Assembly: GCF_002366715.1 (NCBI RefSeq)
Contig: NZ_DFBS01000036.1
Coordinates: 62,001-126,000 of the forward strand
Direction of reading: 5' to 3'
Length of the DNA: 64,000 nt
Source of the DNA: Halomonas sp. UBA3074
Lineage (GTDB): Bacteria; Pseudomonadota; Gammaproteobacteria; Pseudomonadales; Halomonadaceae
Part shown: positions 43,001 through 55,334 of the stretch, one piece after another
Layout of the letters: the number at the start of each line of letters is the position of its first letter
Numbering within the stretch: the first letter of the stretch is position 1
Made by a program: the position numbers and the translations under genes
Notes under the pieces: generated by a model
Database searches by the model: none
Seen by the model: the letters and a program-made list of their open reading frames with translations, nothing else
What the model was told of the DNA's origin: nothing

Positions 43001-44100
43001 CGAACCTTAAGAAAGGCGACGTGCTAGACGAAGCGTACCTTGACGAGCTGCCGCGTCAGCAGTGGTTCAAGCTGCGCATGCAGGATGAGTCCTACAACGA
43101 GCTATTGGCCCAGGCCGACGAGCAGCTTGAAAACCGTCGTAAAGAGATGGACGAGCGCTTTGAAGATAAGAAGCGCAAGCTGACCCAGGGCGACGATCTC
43201 GCGCCGGGCGTGCTGAAAATCGTCAAGGTCTACATGGCCGTTAAGCGTCGCATCCAGCCAGGCGACAAGATGGCCGGTCGTCACGGTAACAAGGGTGTTA
43301 TCTCCGCGATCATGCCGATCGAAGACATGCCGTTCGACGAGAAGGGTGAGCCGGTCGACGTGGTACTGAACCCGCTGGGTGTACCGTCGCGCATGAACGT
43401 GGGTCAGATTTTGGAAACCCACCTGGGCATGGCCGCCCGTGGTCTAGGGGTTAAGATCGAAGCCATGCTGCGCGATGCACGCGGACAGCAGGTCGCCGAG
43501 ATTCGTGACTTCTTGGGTCAGATCTACAATACGCAAGGTACGCGCGTTGAAGACCTCGATTCCCTGACTGACGATGAGGTCATTGCCCTGGCGAAGAACC
43601 TCAAAGGGGGGGTGCCGATGGCGACGCCGGTGTTTGACGGTGCCAAAGAGCACGAAATCAAACATCTGCTGAAGCTGGCGGACATTCCTGAATCGGGCCA
43701 GATGGCCCTGTTCGATGGCCGTACCGGTGACGCTTTTGACCGTCCGGTTACCGTCGGCTACATGTACATGCTGAAGCTTAACCACTTGGTAGACGACAAG
43801 ATGCACGCGCGTTCTACCGGTTCTTACTCGCTGGTTACCCAGCAGCCCTTGGGTGGTAAGGCGCAATTCGGTGGTCAGCGCTTCGGTGAGATGGAAGTGT
43901 GGGCGTTGGAAGCATACGGCGCCGCGTACACGCTACAAGAGATGCTCACCGTCAAGTCGGACGACGTCGAAGGCCGCACCAAGATGTATAAAAACATCGT
44001 GGATGGCGACCACACCATGCAGGCAGGCATGCCGGAATCCTTCAACGTACTCGTGAAGGAAATCCGCTCGCTGGGCATCGATATCGAGTTAGAGAGCTAG
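40024..44100 (+). CDS. rpoB: RNA polymerase beta subunit
   Basis: 1358 residues, the gammaproteobacterial size. It starts [20 protein letters not shown]. The rifampicin region [20 protein letters not shown] is wild type, with [13 protein letters not shown] following. The C-terminal switch/clamp segments [19 protein letters not shown] and [20 protein letters not shown] are present. Start ATG 40024. It is co-transcribed with rpoC, ten bases downstream. Confidence 0.98.
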   Translation: [1358 protein letters not shown]

Positions 44101-44110
44101 GAGCCGTCAC

Positions 44111-48325
<4,215 letters not shown>

Positions 48326-48382
48326 GCCGGGTGCTTGAACCATTGGTTTTGAACCATCGGTAAAAGAGAAAGAAAACGAATT

Positions 48383-48448
48383 GCTGACCTAAAAACGTCA
48401 CCTTGCCGGTAAAACCGCCGGCAAGGCTTGACGTCACCTAGGGTCAGC
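48383..48448. other. Nested long hairpin between rpoC and rpsL
   Basis: Three concentric stems: GCTGACC/GGTCAGC (48383-48389 with 48442-48448), ACGTCA/TGACGT (48395-48400 with 48429-48434) and CCTTGCCGG/CCGGCAAGG (48401-48409 with 48418-48426). There is no proper T-run. It could be an RNase III processing site or a weak terminator separating rpoBC from the str operon. Confidence 0.7.
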
Positions 48449-48548
48449 CTTTAGAATGCGCAGCCTTTAACAGTGGGGTGGGTGCGCCCGCATCCGCTGC
48501 TTGTATTTGTTAAAAGGCTAAGGCAACCATTGGAGTCAGCTAAACACC

Positions 48549-48923
48549 ATGGCAACGATTAATCAGCTAGTGCGCAAGCCGCGCAAGCGCCCCGTCACTA
48601 AAAGTGACGTGCCAGCGCTGCAGGCCTGTCCGCAAAAACGTGGCGTTTGTACGCGCGTTTACACCACCACCCCGAAGAAGCCTAACTCAGCCCTGCGTAA
48701 GGTTTGCCGTGTGCGCCTGACTAACGGTTTTGAAGTGTCTTCTTACATCGGTGGTGAAGGTCACAACCTTCAAGAACACTCTGTCGTTTTGATTCGTGGC
48801 GGTCGTGTAAAGGATTTGCCAGGTGTGCGTTATCACACCGTACGTGGCGCCCTTGACACCTCTGGCGTTCAAAATCGTCGTCAGGGTCGTTCTAAATACG
48901 GTACTAAGCGTCCTAAGTCCTAA
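48549..48923 (+). CDS. rpsL: 30S ribosomal protein S12
   Basis: 124 residues. Decoding-centre protein and target of streptomycin-resistance mutations. It starts ATINQLVRKPRKRPVTKSDV. The loop TTPKKPNSALRK keeps the streptomycin-sensitive lysine, and VKDLPGVRYHTVRG carries the second resistance site, also wild type. First gene of the str operon rpsL-rpsG-fusA-tuf. ATG 48549 has TTGGAG upstream. Confidence 0.97.
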   Translation: MATINQLVRKPRKRPVTKSDVPALQACPQKRGVCTRVYTTTPKKPNSALRKVCRVRLTNGFEVSSYIGGEGHNLQEHSVVLIRGGRVKDLPGVRYHTVRGALDTSGVQNRRQGRSKYGTKRPKS

Positions 48924-49085
48924 TCGACTTTGGGTGGCTTGACAGCATCGCCGGTTAGCCGGCGGCTGAGTAGCGATTATCACGAATTTGACGGTCTGAT
49001 AAGAGTAAGGTCGAGCGGCGCTTAGCGTAATGTAAGTCGCAACAGTCTCGGGTTTACCTGAAAGATCCTTAATTGAGGGCTTATC

Positions 49086-49556
49086 ATGCCTAGAAGAAGA
49101 GTAGTAGCTAAACGCGAAATCCTGCCGGATCCTAAGTTCGGAAGTGAGCGTCTGGCGAAGTTCATGAACCACCTGATGGTCAGCGGCAAAAAGTCCATAG
49201 CTGAGCGTATCGTCTACGGTGCGTTGGACAAGGTTGCCGAGCGTAGTAAAGAAGATCCGCTGGAGATCTTTGACAAGGCGCTGGAAGCTATCCAGCCCAT
49301 GGTCGAAGTGAAGTCGCGCCGTGTAGGTGGTGCGACCTATCAGGTGCCAGTAGAAGTACGTCCGTCTCGCCGTCAAGCGCTGGCAATGCGCTGGCTGGTA
49401 GACGCGGCGCGTCGTCGCGGTGAGAAAACCATGGTGCAGCGTCTAGCGGGTGAAATGCTGGATGCCGCAGAAGGTAAAGGTTCTGCCGTTAAGAAGCGCG
49501 AAGACGTGCATCGTATGGCAGAAGCCAACAAGGCCTTCTCGCACTACCGTTTCTAA
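49086..49556 (+). CDS. rpsG: 30S ribosomal protein S7
   Basis: 156 residues. Primary 16S rRNA binder organising the 30S head, and in enterics the repressor of the str operon from the rpsL-rpsG gap (162 bases here, with a small GCCGG hairpin). It starts PRRRVVAKREILPDPKFGSE and ends KAFSHYRF. The final codons plus stop (from 49549) form the first unit of a 15-base tandem repeat that continues downstream. Confidence 0.97.
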   Translation: MPRRRVVAKREILPDPKFGSERLAKFMNHLMVSGKKSIAERIVYGALDKVAERSKEDPLEIFDKALEAIQPMVEVKSRRVGGATYQVPVEVRPSRRQALAMRWLVDAARRRGEKTMVQRLAGEMLDAAEGKGSAVKKREDVHRMAEANKAFSHYRF

Positions 49557-49608
49557 GATCAGCGTTTCTAAGATCGGCGTTTCTGAGTACGGCGTTTTTA
49601 AGTACGGC
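49549..49608 (+). repeat. 15-base tandem repeat copying the rpsG stop region
   Basis: Four units of 15 bases starting at 49549, 49564, 49579 and 49594, consensus GTTTCTAAGATCGGC. Because 15 is a multiple of three, each unit repeats an in-frame stop (TAA, TAA, TGA, TAA) with RF codons before it. The remaining 49609-49785 shows no gene. Confidence 0.88.
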
Positions 49609-49785
49609 TTTATGGTTTTTATATGCACGTTGTTCAGCATGGCGAAGTGTTTGCTGAGTCGCGTCGTTGCAACAGATTAGTTGTAATACCTAACCGCTAC
49701 CCTGCAAGGGTGGCGGCGGTCGCATAAGCCTCGCTTGCATACGTCGCTAAATTAACGAGCATCGCCAACAAACGGGAGTTTCACC

Positions 49786-51909
49786 GTGGCACGCAAGACT
49801 CCACTAAATCGCTACCGCAATATCGGTATCGTCGCTCACGTTGACGCGGGTAAAACCACGACAACCGAGCGTGTACTGTTCTATACCGGCCTTTCCCACA
49901 AAGTGGGTGAGGTGCATGACGGTGCTGCGACCATGGACTGGATGGAGCAGGAGCAGGAGCGTGGTATCACTATCACCTCAGCTGCGACGACCTGTTTCTG
50001 GCAGGGCATGAACAAGCAGTTTCCTGAGCACCGTATCAACATTATCGATACCCCAGGGCACGTTGACTTCACCATTGAAGTTGAGCGTTCTTTGCGCGTA
50101 CTCGATGGTGCCGTCGTTGTGCTGTGTGGTTCTTCCGGCGTTCAGCCGCAGACTGAAACCGTATGGCGTCAGGCGAACAAGTACGAAGTACCGCGTATGG
50201 TTTTCGTCAACAAGATGGACCGTACCGGCGCTGACTTCTTCATGGTCGTTGACCAGTTGAAAGAGCGTCTGGGTGCTAACGCTGTGCCGATCCAGATCAA
50301 CTGGGGCACGGAAGAAGACTTTAAAGGCGTTATCGACCTGATTCAGATGAAGGCTATCCTGTGGGATGAGGAAAGCCTGGGTATGAATTATGACCTCGTC
50401 GATATTCCGGCTGAGTTGCAAGAAACCGCCGAAACGTATCGCGAGCAAATGGTCGAAGCAGCTGCCGAAGGCTCTGACGAGCTGATGGAGAAGTATCTTG
50501 AAGGTGGTGAGCTCACCATCGAAGAGATCAAGGCTGGCTTGCGTGCGCGCACACTGGCAAACGATATCGTTCTGGTCACCTGTGGTTCAGCCTTTAAAAA
50601 CAAAGGCGTTCAGGCAGTACTGGACGGCGTTATCGAATACATGCCTTCGCCGACTGAAGTTAAGGCGATCGAAGGTGAGCTCGATGACAAAGACGGTACC
50701 GTTGATACTCGTGAAGCTGACGACAGTGCGCCGTTTGCTGCGCTGGCGTTTAAGATCGCGACCGACCCCTTCGTTGGTACGCTGACCTTTATCCGCGTCT
50801 ATTCCGGTGTTCTGAAATCTGGCGACGGTGTGTATAACTCCGTTAAACAGAAGAAAGAGCGCGTTGGTCGTATCGTTCAGATGCACGCCAACTCTCGTGA
50901 AGAGATCAAGGAAGTATTGGCAGGCGACATCGCTGCTTGTATCGGTCTTAAAGACGTCACCACAGGTGATACCCTGTGCGACATCGATAACAAGATCGTT
51001 CTCGAGCGTATGGAGTTCCCGGATCCGGTTATCTCGGTTGCCGTAGAGCCTAAATCCAAGGCTGACCAAGAGAAGATGGGTGTTGCACTGGGCAAGCTTG
51101 CTCAAGAAGACCCCTCTTTCCAGGTTAAAACCGACGAAGAAACCGGCCAGACGATTATTTCTGGTATGGGTGAGCTTCACCTCGATATCCTCGTTGACCG
51201 TATGCGTCGCGAGTTCAAGGTTGAAGCCAATATCGGTAAGCCTCAGGTTGCCTATCGTGAAACGATTCGCGGCAGCATTGAGCAAGAAGGCAAGTTCGTG
51301 CGTCAGTCGGGTGGTCGTGGTCAATACGGTCACGTTTGGCTACGTATCGAGCCGCTGACAGCAGAAGAGAAGGGTGAAGGCGAAGATGAAATTTTCTTCA
51401 AATTCAACTCTGAGATCGTAGGTGGCGCGGTTCCTAAGGAATACGTGCCTGCGGTTGAGAAGGGCGCTTACGAGCAGCTTAAAAACGGCGTCATCGCGGG
51501 TTACCCGATGATTGATGTTAAAGTATCGCTGTTCGACGGCTCCTTCCACGACGTGGACTCAAACGAGACTGCGTTTAAGATTGCTTCTTCTATGGCAGTG
51601 AAAGAAGGTGCCAGGAAGGCCAAGGCCGTGCTGCTGGAGCCGGTGATGAAGGTCGAAATCGTGACACCCGAAGAGTTTATGGGTGACGTCATGGGTGACC
51701 TGAGTCGTCGTCGCGGCCTGGTGCAGGGCATGGATGACTCTTCTTCTGGTAAAGTCATTCGTGCAACGGTGCCGCTGGGCGAGATGTTCGGTTATGCAAC
51801 CGATCTGCGCTCACAAACCCAGGGCCGTGCGAGCTACTCTATGGAGTTCTCGAAGTACGACGAGGCGCCCTCCAGCGTCGTTGAAGCCGTCATCAATCAA
51901 AACGGTTAA
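49786..51909 (+). CDS. fusA: Elongation factor G
   Basis: 707-residue translational GTPase driving translocation. GTG start at 49786 behind GGGAG. G1 AHVDAGKTTTTERVLFYTG, G2 within EQERGITITSAATT, G3 DTPGHVDFTIEVERSLR and G4 VNKMDRTGADF are intact; domain IV contains GQYGHVWLRIEP. It lies 229 bases after rpsG and 29 before tuf. The only EF-G gene in this window. Confidence 0.97.
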   Translation: MARKTPLNRYRNIGIVAHVDAGKTTTTERVLFYTGLSHKVGEVHDGAATMDWMEQEQERGITITSAATTCFWQGMNKQFPEHRINIIDTPGHVDFTIEVERSLRVLDGAVVVLCGSSGVQPQTETVWRQANKYEVPRMVFVNKMDRTGADFFMVVDQLKERLGANAVPIQINWGTEEDFKGVIDLIQMKAILWDEESLGMNYDLVDIPAELQETAETYREQMVEAAAEGSDELMEKYLEGGELTIEEIKAGLRARTLANDIVLVTCGSAFKNKGVQAVLDGVIEYMPSPTEVKAIEGELDDKDGTVDTREADDSAPFAALAFKIATDPFVGTLTFIRVYSGVLKSGDGVYNSVKQKKERVGRIVQMHANSREEIKEVLAGDIAACIGLKDVTTGDTLCDIDNKIVLERMEFPDPVISVAVEPKSKADQEKMGVALGKLAQEDPSFQVKTDEETGQTIISGMGELHLDILVDRMRREFKVEANIGKPQVAYRETIRGSIEQEGKFVRQSGGRGQYGHVWLRIEPLTAEEKGEGEDEIFFKFNSEIVGGAVPKEYVPAVEKGAYEQLKNGVIAGYPMIDVKVSLFDGSFHDVDSNETAFKIASSMAVKEGARKAKAVLLEPVMKVEIVTPEEFMGDVMGDLSRRRGLVQGMDDSSSGKVIRATVPLGEMFGYATDLRSQTQGRASYSMEFSKYDEAPSSVVEAVINQNG

Positions 51910-51938
51910 CCGTTAGCTAACGTAAAGAGGTTATAGCA

Positions 51939-53132
51939 GTGGCTAAGGAAAAATTTGAACGTTCCAAACCGCACGTCAACGTCGGCACCATTGGTCACGT
52001 CGACCACGGTAAAACGACTCTGACGGCGGCCCTGACCCGCGTGTCTGCTGAGGTTTTCGGCGGCGACTGGCGTGAGTTTGATACCATCGATAACGCTCCT
52101 GAAGAGCGTGAGCGCGGTATCACCATCGCTACTTCCCACGTGGAATATCAGTCTGAAGATCGCCACTACGCGCACGTAGACTGCCCAGGACACGCTGACT
52201 ACGTTAAGAACATGATCACCGGTGCTGCGCAGATGGACGGCGCGATCCTGGTATGTTCTGCCGCCGATGGCCCGATGCCGCAAACGCGCGAGCACATCCT
52301 GCTGTCTCGTCAGGTTGGCGTACCGTTCATCGTTGTGTTCCTGAACAAAGCGGACATGGTCGATGATGAAGAGCTGCTCGAGCTGGTAGAAATGGAAGTT
52401 CGCGAACTTCTTGACCAGTACGACTTCCCGGGCGACGACACGCCGATCATCACTGGTTCTGCCCTGATGGCACTGAACGGTGAAGATGAGAACGGCATGG
52501 GTACTACCGCCGTTGCTAATCTGATCAAGGCGCTGGATGCTTACATCCCTGAGCCTGAGCGTGCGATCGACCAGCCGTTCCTGATGCCGATCGAAGACGT
52601 GTTCTCTATCTCTGGCCGAGGTACTGTTGTTACCGGTCGTGTAGAGCGCGGCATCGTGAAAGCGGGCGAAGAAGTGGAAATCGTGGGTATCCGCGACACC
52701 ACCAAAACGATCGTTACCGGTGTTGAAATGTTCCGTAAACTGCTCGACGAAGGTCGTGCTGGTGAGAACGTTGGCGCCCTGCTGCGTGGTACTAAGCGTG
52801 ATGACGTCGAGCGTGGTCAAGTATTGGCCAAGCCGGGCACCATCAACCCGCACACTACCTTCGAAGCAGAAGTGTACGTACTGTCCAAAGAAGAAGGTGG
52901 TCGTCACACGCCTTTCTTCAAAGGCTACCGTCCGCAGTTTTACTTCCGTACCACCGACGTAACCGGTACTTGTGAACTGCCGGAAGGCGTTGAAATGGTA
53001 ATGCCGGGTGACAACGTGCAAATGGTTGTTACTCTGATCGCCCCGATCGCAATGGACGAAGGTTTGCGCTTCGCTATTCGTGAAGGCGGCCGTACTGTCG
53101 GTGCTGGCGTTGTCGCCAAGATCGTCAAGTAA
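51939..53132 (+). CDS. tuf: Elongation factor Tu
   Basis: 397-residue GTPase delivering aminoacyl-tRNA to the ribosome. GTG start at 51939 with AAAGAGG upstream. G1 GHVDHGKTTLT, switch II DCPGHADYVKNMITGAAQMD and G4 NKADMVDDEELL are intact. Switch I reads GGDWREFDTIDNAPEERERG, a small variant of the enteric sequence. It is followed by a strong terminator. This is the only tuf here: the second copy usual before tRNA-Trp is missing. Confidence 0.97.
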   Translation: MAKEKFERSKPHVNVGTIGHVDHGKTTLTAALTRVSAEVFGGDWREFDTIDNAPEERERGITIATSHVEYQSEDRHYAHVDCPGHADYVKNMITGAAQMDGAILVCSAADGPMPQTREHILLSRQVGVPFIVVFLNKADMVDDEELLELVEMEVRELLDQYDFPGDDTPIITGSALMALNGEDENGMGTTAVANLIKALDAYIPEPERAIDQPFLMPIEDVFSISGRGTVVTGRVERGIVKAGEEVEIVGIRDTTKTIVTGVEMFRKLLDEGRAGENVGALLRGTKRDDVERGQVLAKPGTINPHTTFEAEVYVLSKEEGGRHTPFFKGYRPQFYFRTTDVTGTCELPEGVEMVMPGDNVQMVVTLIAPIAMDEGLRFAIREGGRTVGAGVVAKIVK

Positions 53133-53152
53133 GCAGTACGCTTGAACCATGA

Positions 53153-53179
53153 AGGGGGGGCTCTGATGAGCCCCCTTTT
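53153..53179 (+). terminator. Intrinsic terminator of the str operon
   Basis: GGGGGCTC (53156-53163) pairs with GAGCCCCC (53168-53175) over a TGAT loop, followed by four T, about 20 bases after the tuf stop. Confidence 0.93.
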
Positions 53180-53200
53180 CTGCGCACCATCAGCAAATGT

Positions 53201-53229
53201 TTGACATGTGATGATGGCGTGCCTATAAT
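53201..53229 (+). promoter_or_regulatory. Consensus promoter of the S10 operon
   Basis: Perfect TTGACA (53201-53206), 17 bases, then perfect TATAAT (53224-53229). The start point would fall near 53236, giving rpsJ a leader of about 58 bases. Confidence 0.93.
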
Positions 53230-53293
53230 GCGCATCCTTTGAATGCGTGGGTAGGCGGCTCGCGCCGTCGACATCCATTGGAGTTTAGGGCAA

Positions 53294-53605
53294 ATGCAGA
53301 ACCAAAAAATTCGCATTCGGTTGAAAGCTTTCGACCATCGCCTGATCGATCAGTCCACAGCGGAGATTGTTGAAACCGCTAAGCGTACTGGTGCTCAGGT
53401 TCGTGGTCCGATTCCGCTGCCGACCAACCGCGAGCGTTACACCATTCTGATCTCGCCGCACGTCAACAAAGATGCGCGTGACCAGTATGAGATTCGTACG
53501 CACAAGCGTGTGCTCGACATCGTTGAGCCGACCGAGAAAACTGTTGATGCATTGATGAAACTCGATCTCGCCGCAGGCGTTGACGTGCAAATCAAGCTCA
53601 ACTAA
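53294..53605 (+). CDS. rpsJ: 30S ribosomal protein S10
   Basis: 103 residues. 30S head protein, also NusE in antitermination and NusG's ribosome contact. It starts QNQKIRIRLKAFDHRLIDQS and contains RGPIPLPTNRERYTIL. First gene of the S10 operon, driven by the promoter at 53201-53229. The short leader leaves little room for the long L4-controlled leader of E. coli. Confidence 0.97.
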   Translation: MQNQKIRIRLKAFDHRLIDQSTAEIVETAKRTGAQVRGPIPLPTNRERYTILISPHVNKDARDQYEIRTHKRVLDIVEPTEKTVDALMKLDLAAGVDVQIKLN

Positions 53606-53764
53606 TTACACTAGTCACTTTGCGGCCCAGCGCTCATCGCTTCATAAGAAGCTAGCATGAGCAGCAGCCGCCGCGCCGTGAGGCGCCATACAATGTGCTA
53701 GTGGAATGCTCTGGAAAGGGCAGCCATAGCGGGTGATAGCCCCGTACACTATAGGAGACTGAGT

Positions 53765-54403
53765 ATGACTATCGGTTTAGTCGGTAAAAAGGCCGGGATG
53801 ACCCGTGTCTTTACCGAAGACGGCGCATCCGTGCCCGTAACCGTTATTGAAGTTGATCCTAATCGTGTTACTCGCGTTAAATCTGTCGATTCTGACGGTT
53901 ACGCAGCGATTCAGGTCACATCTGGCTCTCGTAAAGCTAAGCACCTCACCAAAGCGCAAGCGGGACAGTTTGCCAAGGCGGGTGTTGAAGCTGGTCGTGC
54001 ACTGATGGAATTTCGTCTTGCAGAAGGCGAAGAGATTCCTGAAGTGGGCGGCGAACTCACCGTATCCCTCTTCGAAGCTGGTCAAATGGTAGACGTGACT
54101 GGCACCTCTAAGGGTAAAGGCTTCCAGGGTGCTGTTAAGCGCTGGAACTTCCGTACCCAAGATATGACTCACGGTAACTCTCTGTCGCATCGCGCGCCGG
54201 GTTCTATCGGCATGTGTCAGACACCAGGTCGCGTTTTTAAAGGCAAAAAAATGGCCGGTCAAATGGGTAACGCCCGTTGCACCGTGCAGAGCCTTGAGAT
54301 CGTCCGTGTCGACGCCGAGCGTAACCTGCTGCTTATCAAAGGCGCCGTACCGGGTGCTCCCGGTAGTGACGTTATCGTTCGCAGCGCCGTGAAAGCAGGC
54401 TGA
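53765..54403 (+). CDS. rplC: 50S ribosomal protein L3
   Basis: 212 residues. Binds near the 3' end of 23S rRNA and starts 50S assembly. It starts TIGLVGKKAGMTRVFTEDGA, with the methylated-glutamine loop region PGSIGMCQTPGRVFKGKKM and GKGFQGAVKRWNF. It is preceded by an unusually long 159-base gap after rpsJ with several short inverted repeats, which could carry operon control. ATAGGAG lies before ATG 53765. Confidence 0.97.
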   Translation: MTIGLVGKKAGMTRVFTEDGASVPVTVIEVDPNRVTRVKSVDSDGYAAIQVTSGSRKAKHLTKAQAGQFAKAGVEAGRALMEFRLAEGEEIPEVGGELTVSLFEAGQMVDVTGTSKGKGFQGAVKRWNFRTQDMTHGNSLSHRAPGSIGMCQTPGRVFKGKKMAGQMGNARCTVQSLEIVRVDAERNLLLIKGAVPGAPGSDVIVRSAVKAG

Positions 54404-54418
54404 AGGGGATAATTACCA

Positions 54419-55024
54419 ATGAATCTGAATCTTGCTGCAGGCGCGGGTACCGTTGAAGTAGCCGACGCCACTTTTGGCAAAGAATTCAACGAAGCGCTCG
54501 TTCACCAGGTCGTTACTGCTTACTTAGCAGCTGGACGCCAGGGAACTCGCGCACAAAAGAGTCGTTCCGACGTTCGTGGCGGTGGTAAGAAGCCTTGGCG
54601 TCAGAAAGGCACCGGTCGTGCACGTGCCGGTACTATCCGCTCTCCGCTATGGCGTAGCGGCGGCGTAACCTTCGCGGCACGTCCGCAAGACTATACCCAG
54701 AAGGTTAACCGCAAGATGTACCGTGCAGCGATGCGCTCCATCTTGTCTGAGCTGGTACGTCAAGAGCGCTTAGTCGCGATTGAAGAGTTCATCGTCGATG
54801 CGCCTAAGACCAAGCAGGTAGCTGCCAAGCTGAAAGAGCTCAACCTTGAAAAAGTGTTGATCGTCACTGAAGAAATTGACGAGAAGCTCTATTTGGCCGC
54901 ACGCAACCTTCCCCACGTTGACGTGGTGGATGTCGCGGCAGCTGACCCGGTAAGCCTGGTAGCCTTTGATAAGGTCCTGATTACCGTCTCCGCCCTGCGT
55001 AAATTCGAGGAGAAGCTGGCATGA
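54419..55024 (+). CDS. rplD: 50S ribosomal protein L4
   Basis: 201 residues. Lines the exit tunnel and, in enterics, represses the S10 operon. The tunnel loop GGGKKPWRQKGTGRARAGTI is intact. The last four bases overlap rplW (ATGA), so the two are coupled. Confidence 0.97.
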   Translation: MNLNLAAGAGTVEVADATFGKEFNEALVHQVVTAYLAAGRQGTRAQKSRSDVRGGGKKPWRQKGTGRARAGTIRSPLWRSGGVTFAARPQDYTQKVNRKMYRAAMRSILSELVRQERLVAIEEFIVDAPKTKQVAAKLKELNLEKVLIVTEEIDEKLYLAARNLPHVDVVDVAAADPVSLVAFDKVLITVSALRKFEEKLA

Positions 55025-55317
55025 ACCAAGAACGCGTATTCAAGGTTCTGCTTGGACCGCACGTGACCGAAAAGGCCGCGATGGCAGCCGAGCGCAACCA
55101 GTACGTTTTCAAGGTGGCATCTGATGCTACCAAGCCCGAGATCAAGAAAGCCGTTGAAGCACTGTTCGGCAAAAAGGTCGGTAGTGTTCAGGTACTGAAC
55201 ATGAAGGGTAAAACAAAACGTACTGCGAACGGCGTTGGCCTGCGTAAGGGTTACCGCAAAGCGTATGTGACCCTGGCTGCGGGTGAAACGCTCGAAGACT
55301 TCTCTGGCGCCGAATAA
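55021..55317 (+). CDS. rplW: 50S ribosomal protein L23
   Basis: 98 residues. Sits at the tunnel exit and docks trigger factor and SRP. It starts NQERVFKVLLGPHVTEKAAM. Start ATG overlaps the rplD stop. It is followed by rplB after 17 bases. Confidence 0.96.
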   Translation: MNQERVFKVLLGPHVTEKAAMAAERNQYVFKVASDATKPEIKKAVEALFGKKVGSVQVLNMKGKTKRTANGVGLRKGYRKAYVTLAAGETLEDFSGAE

Positions 55318-55334
55318 GGGCAGGAGTACGGATA

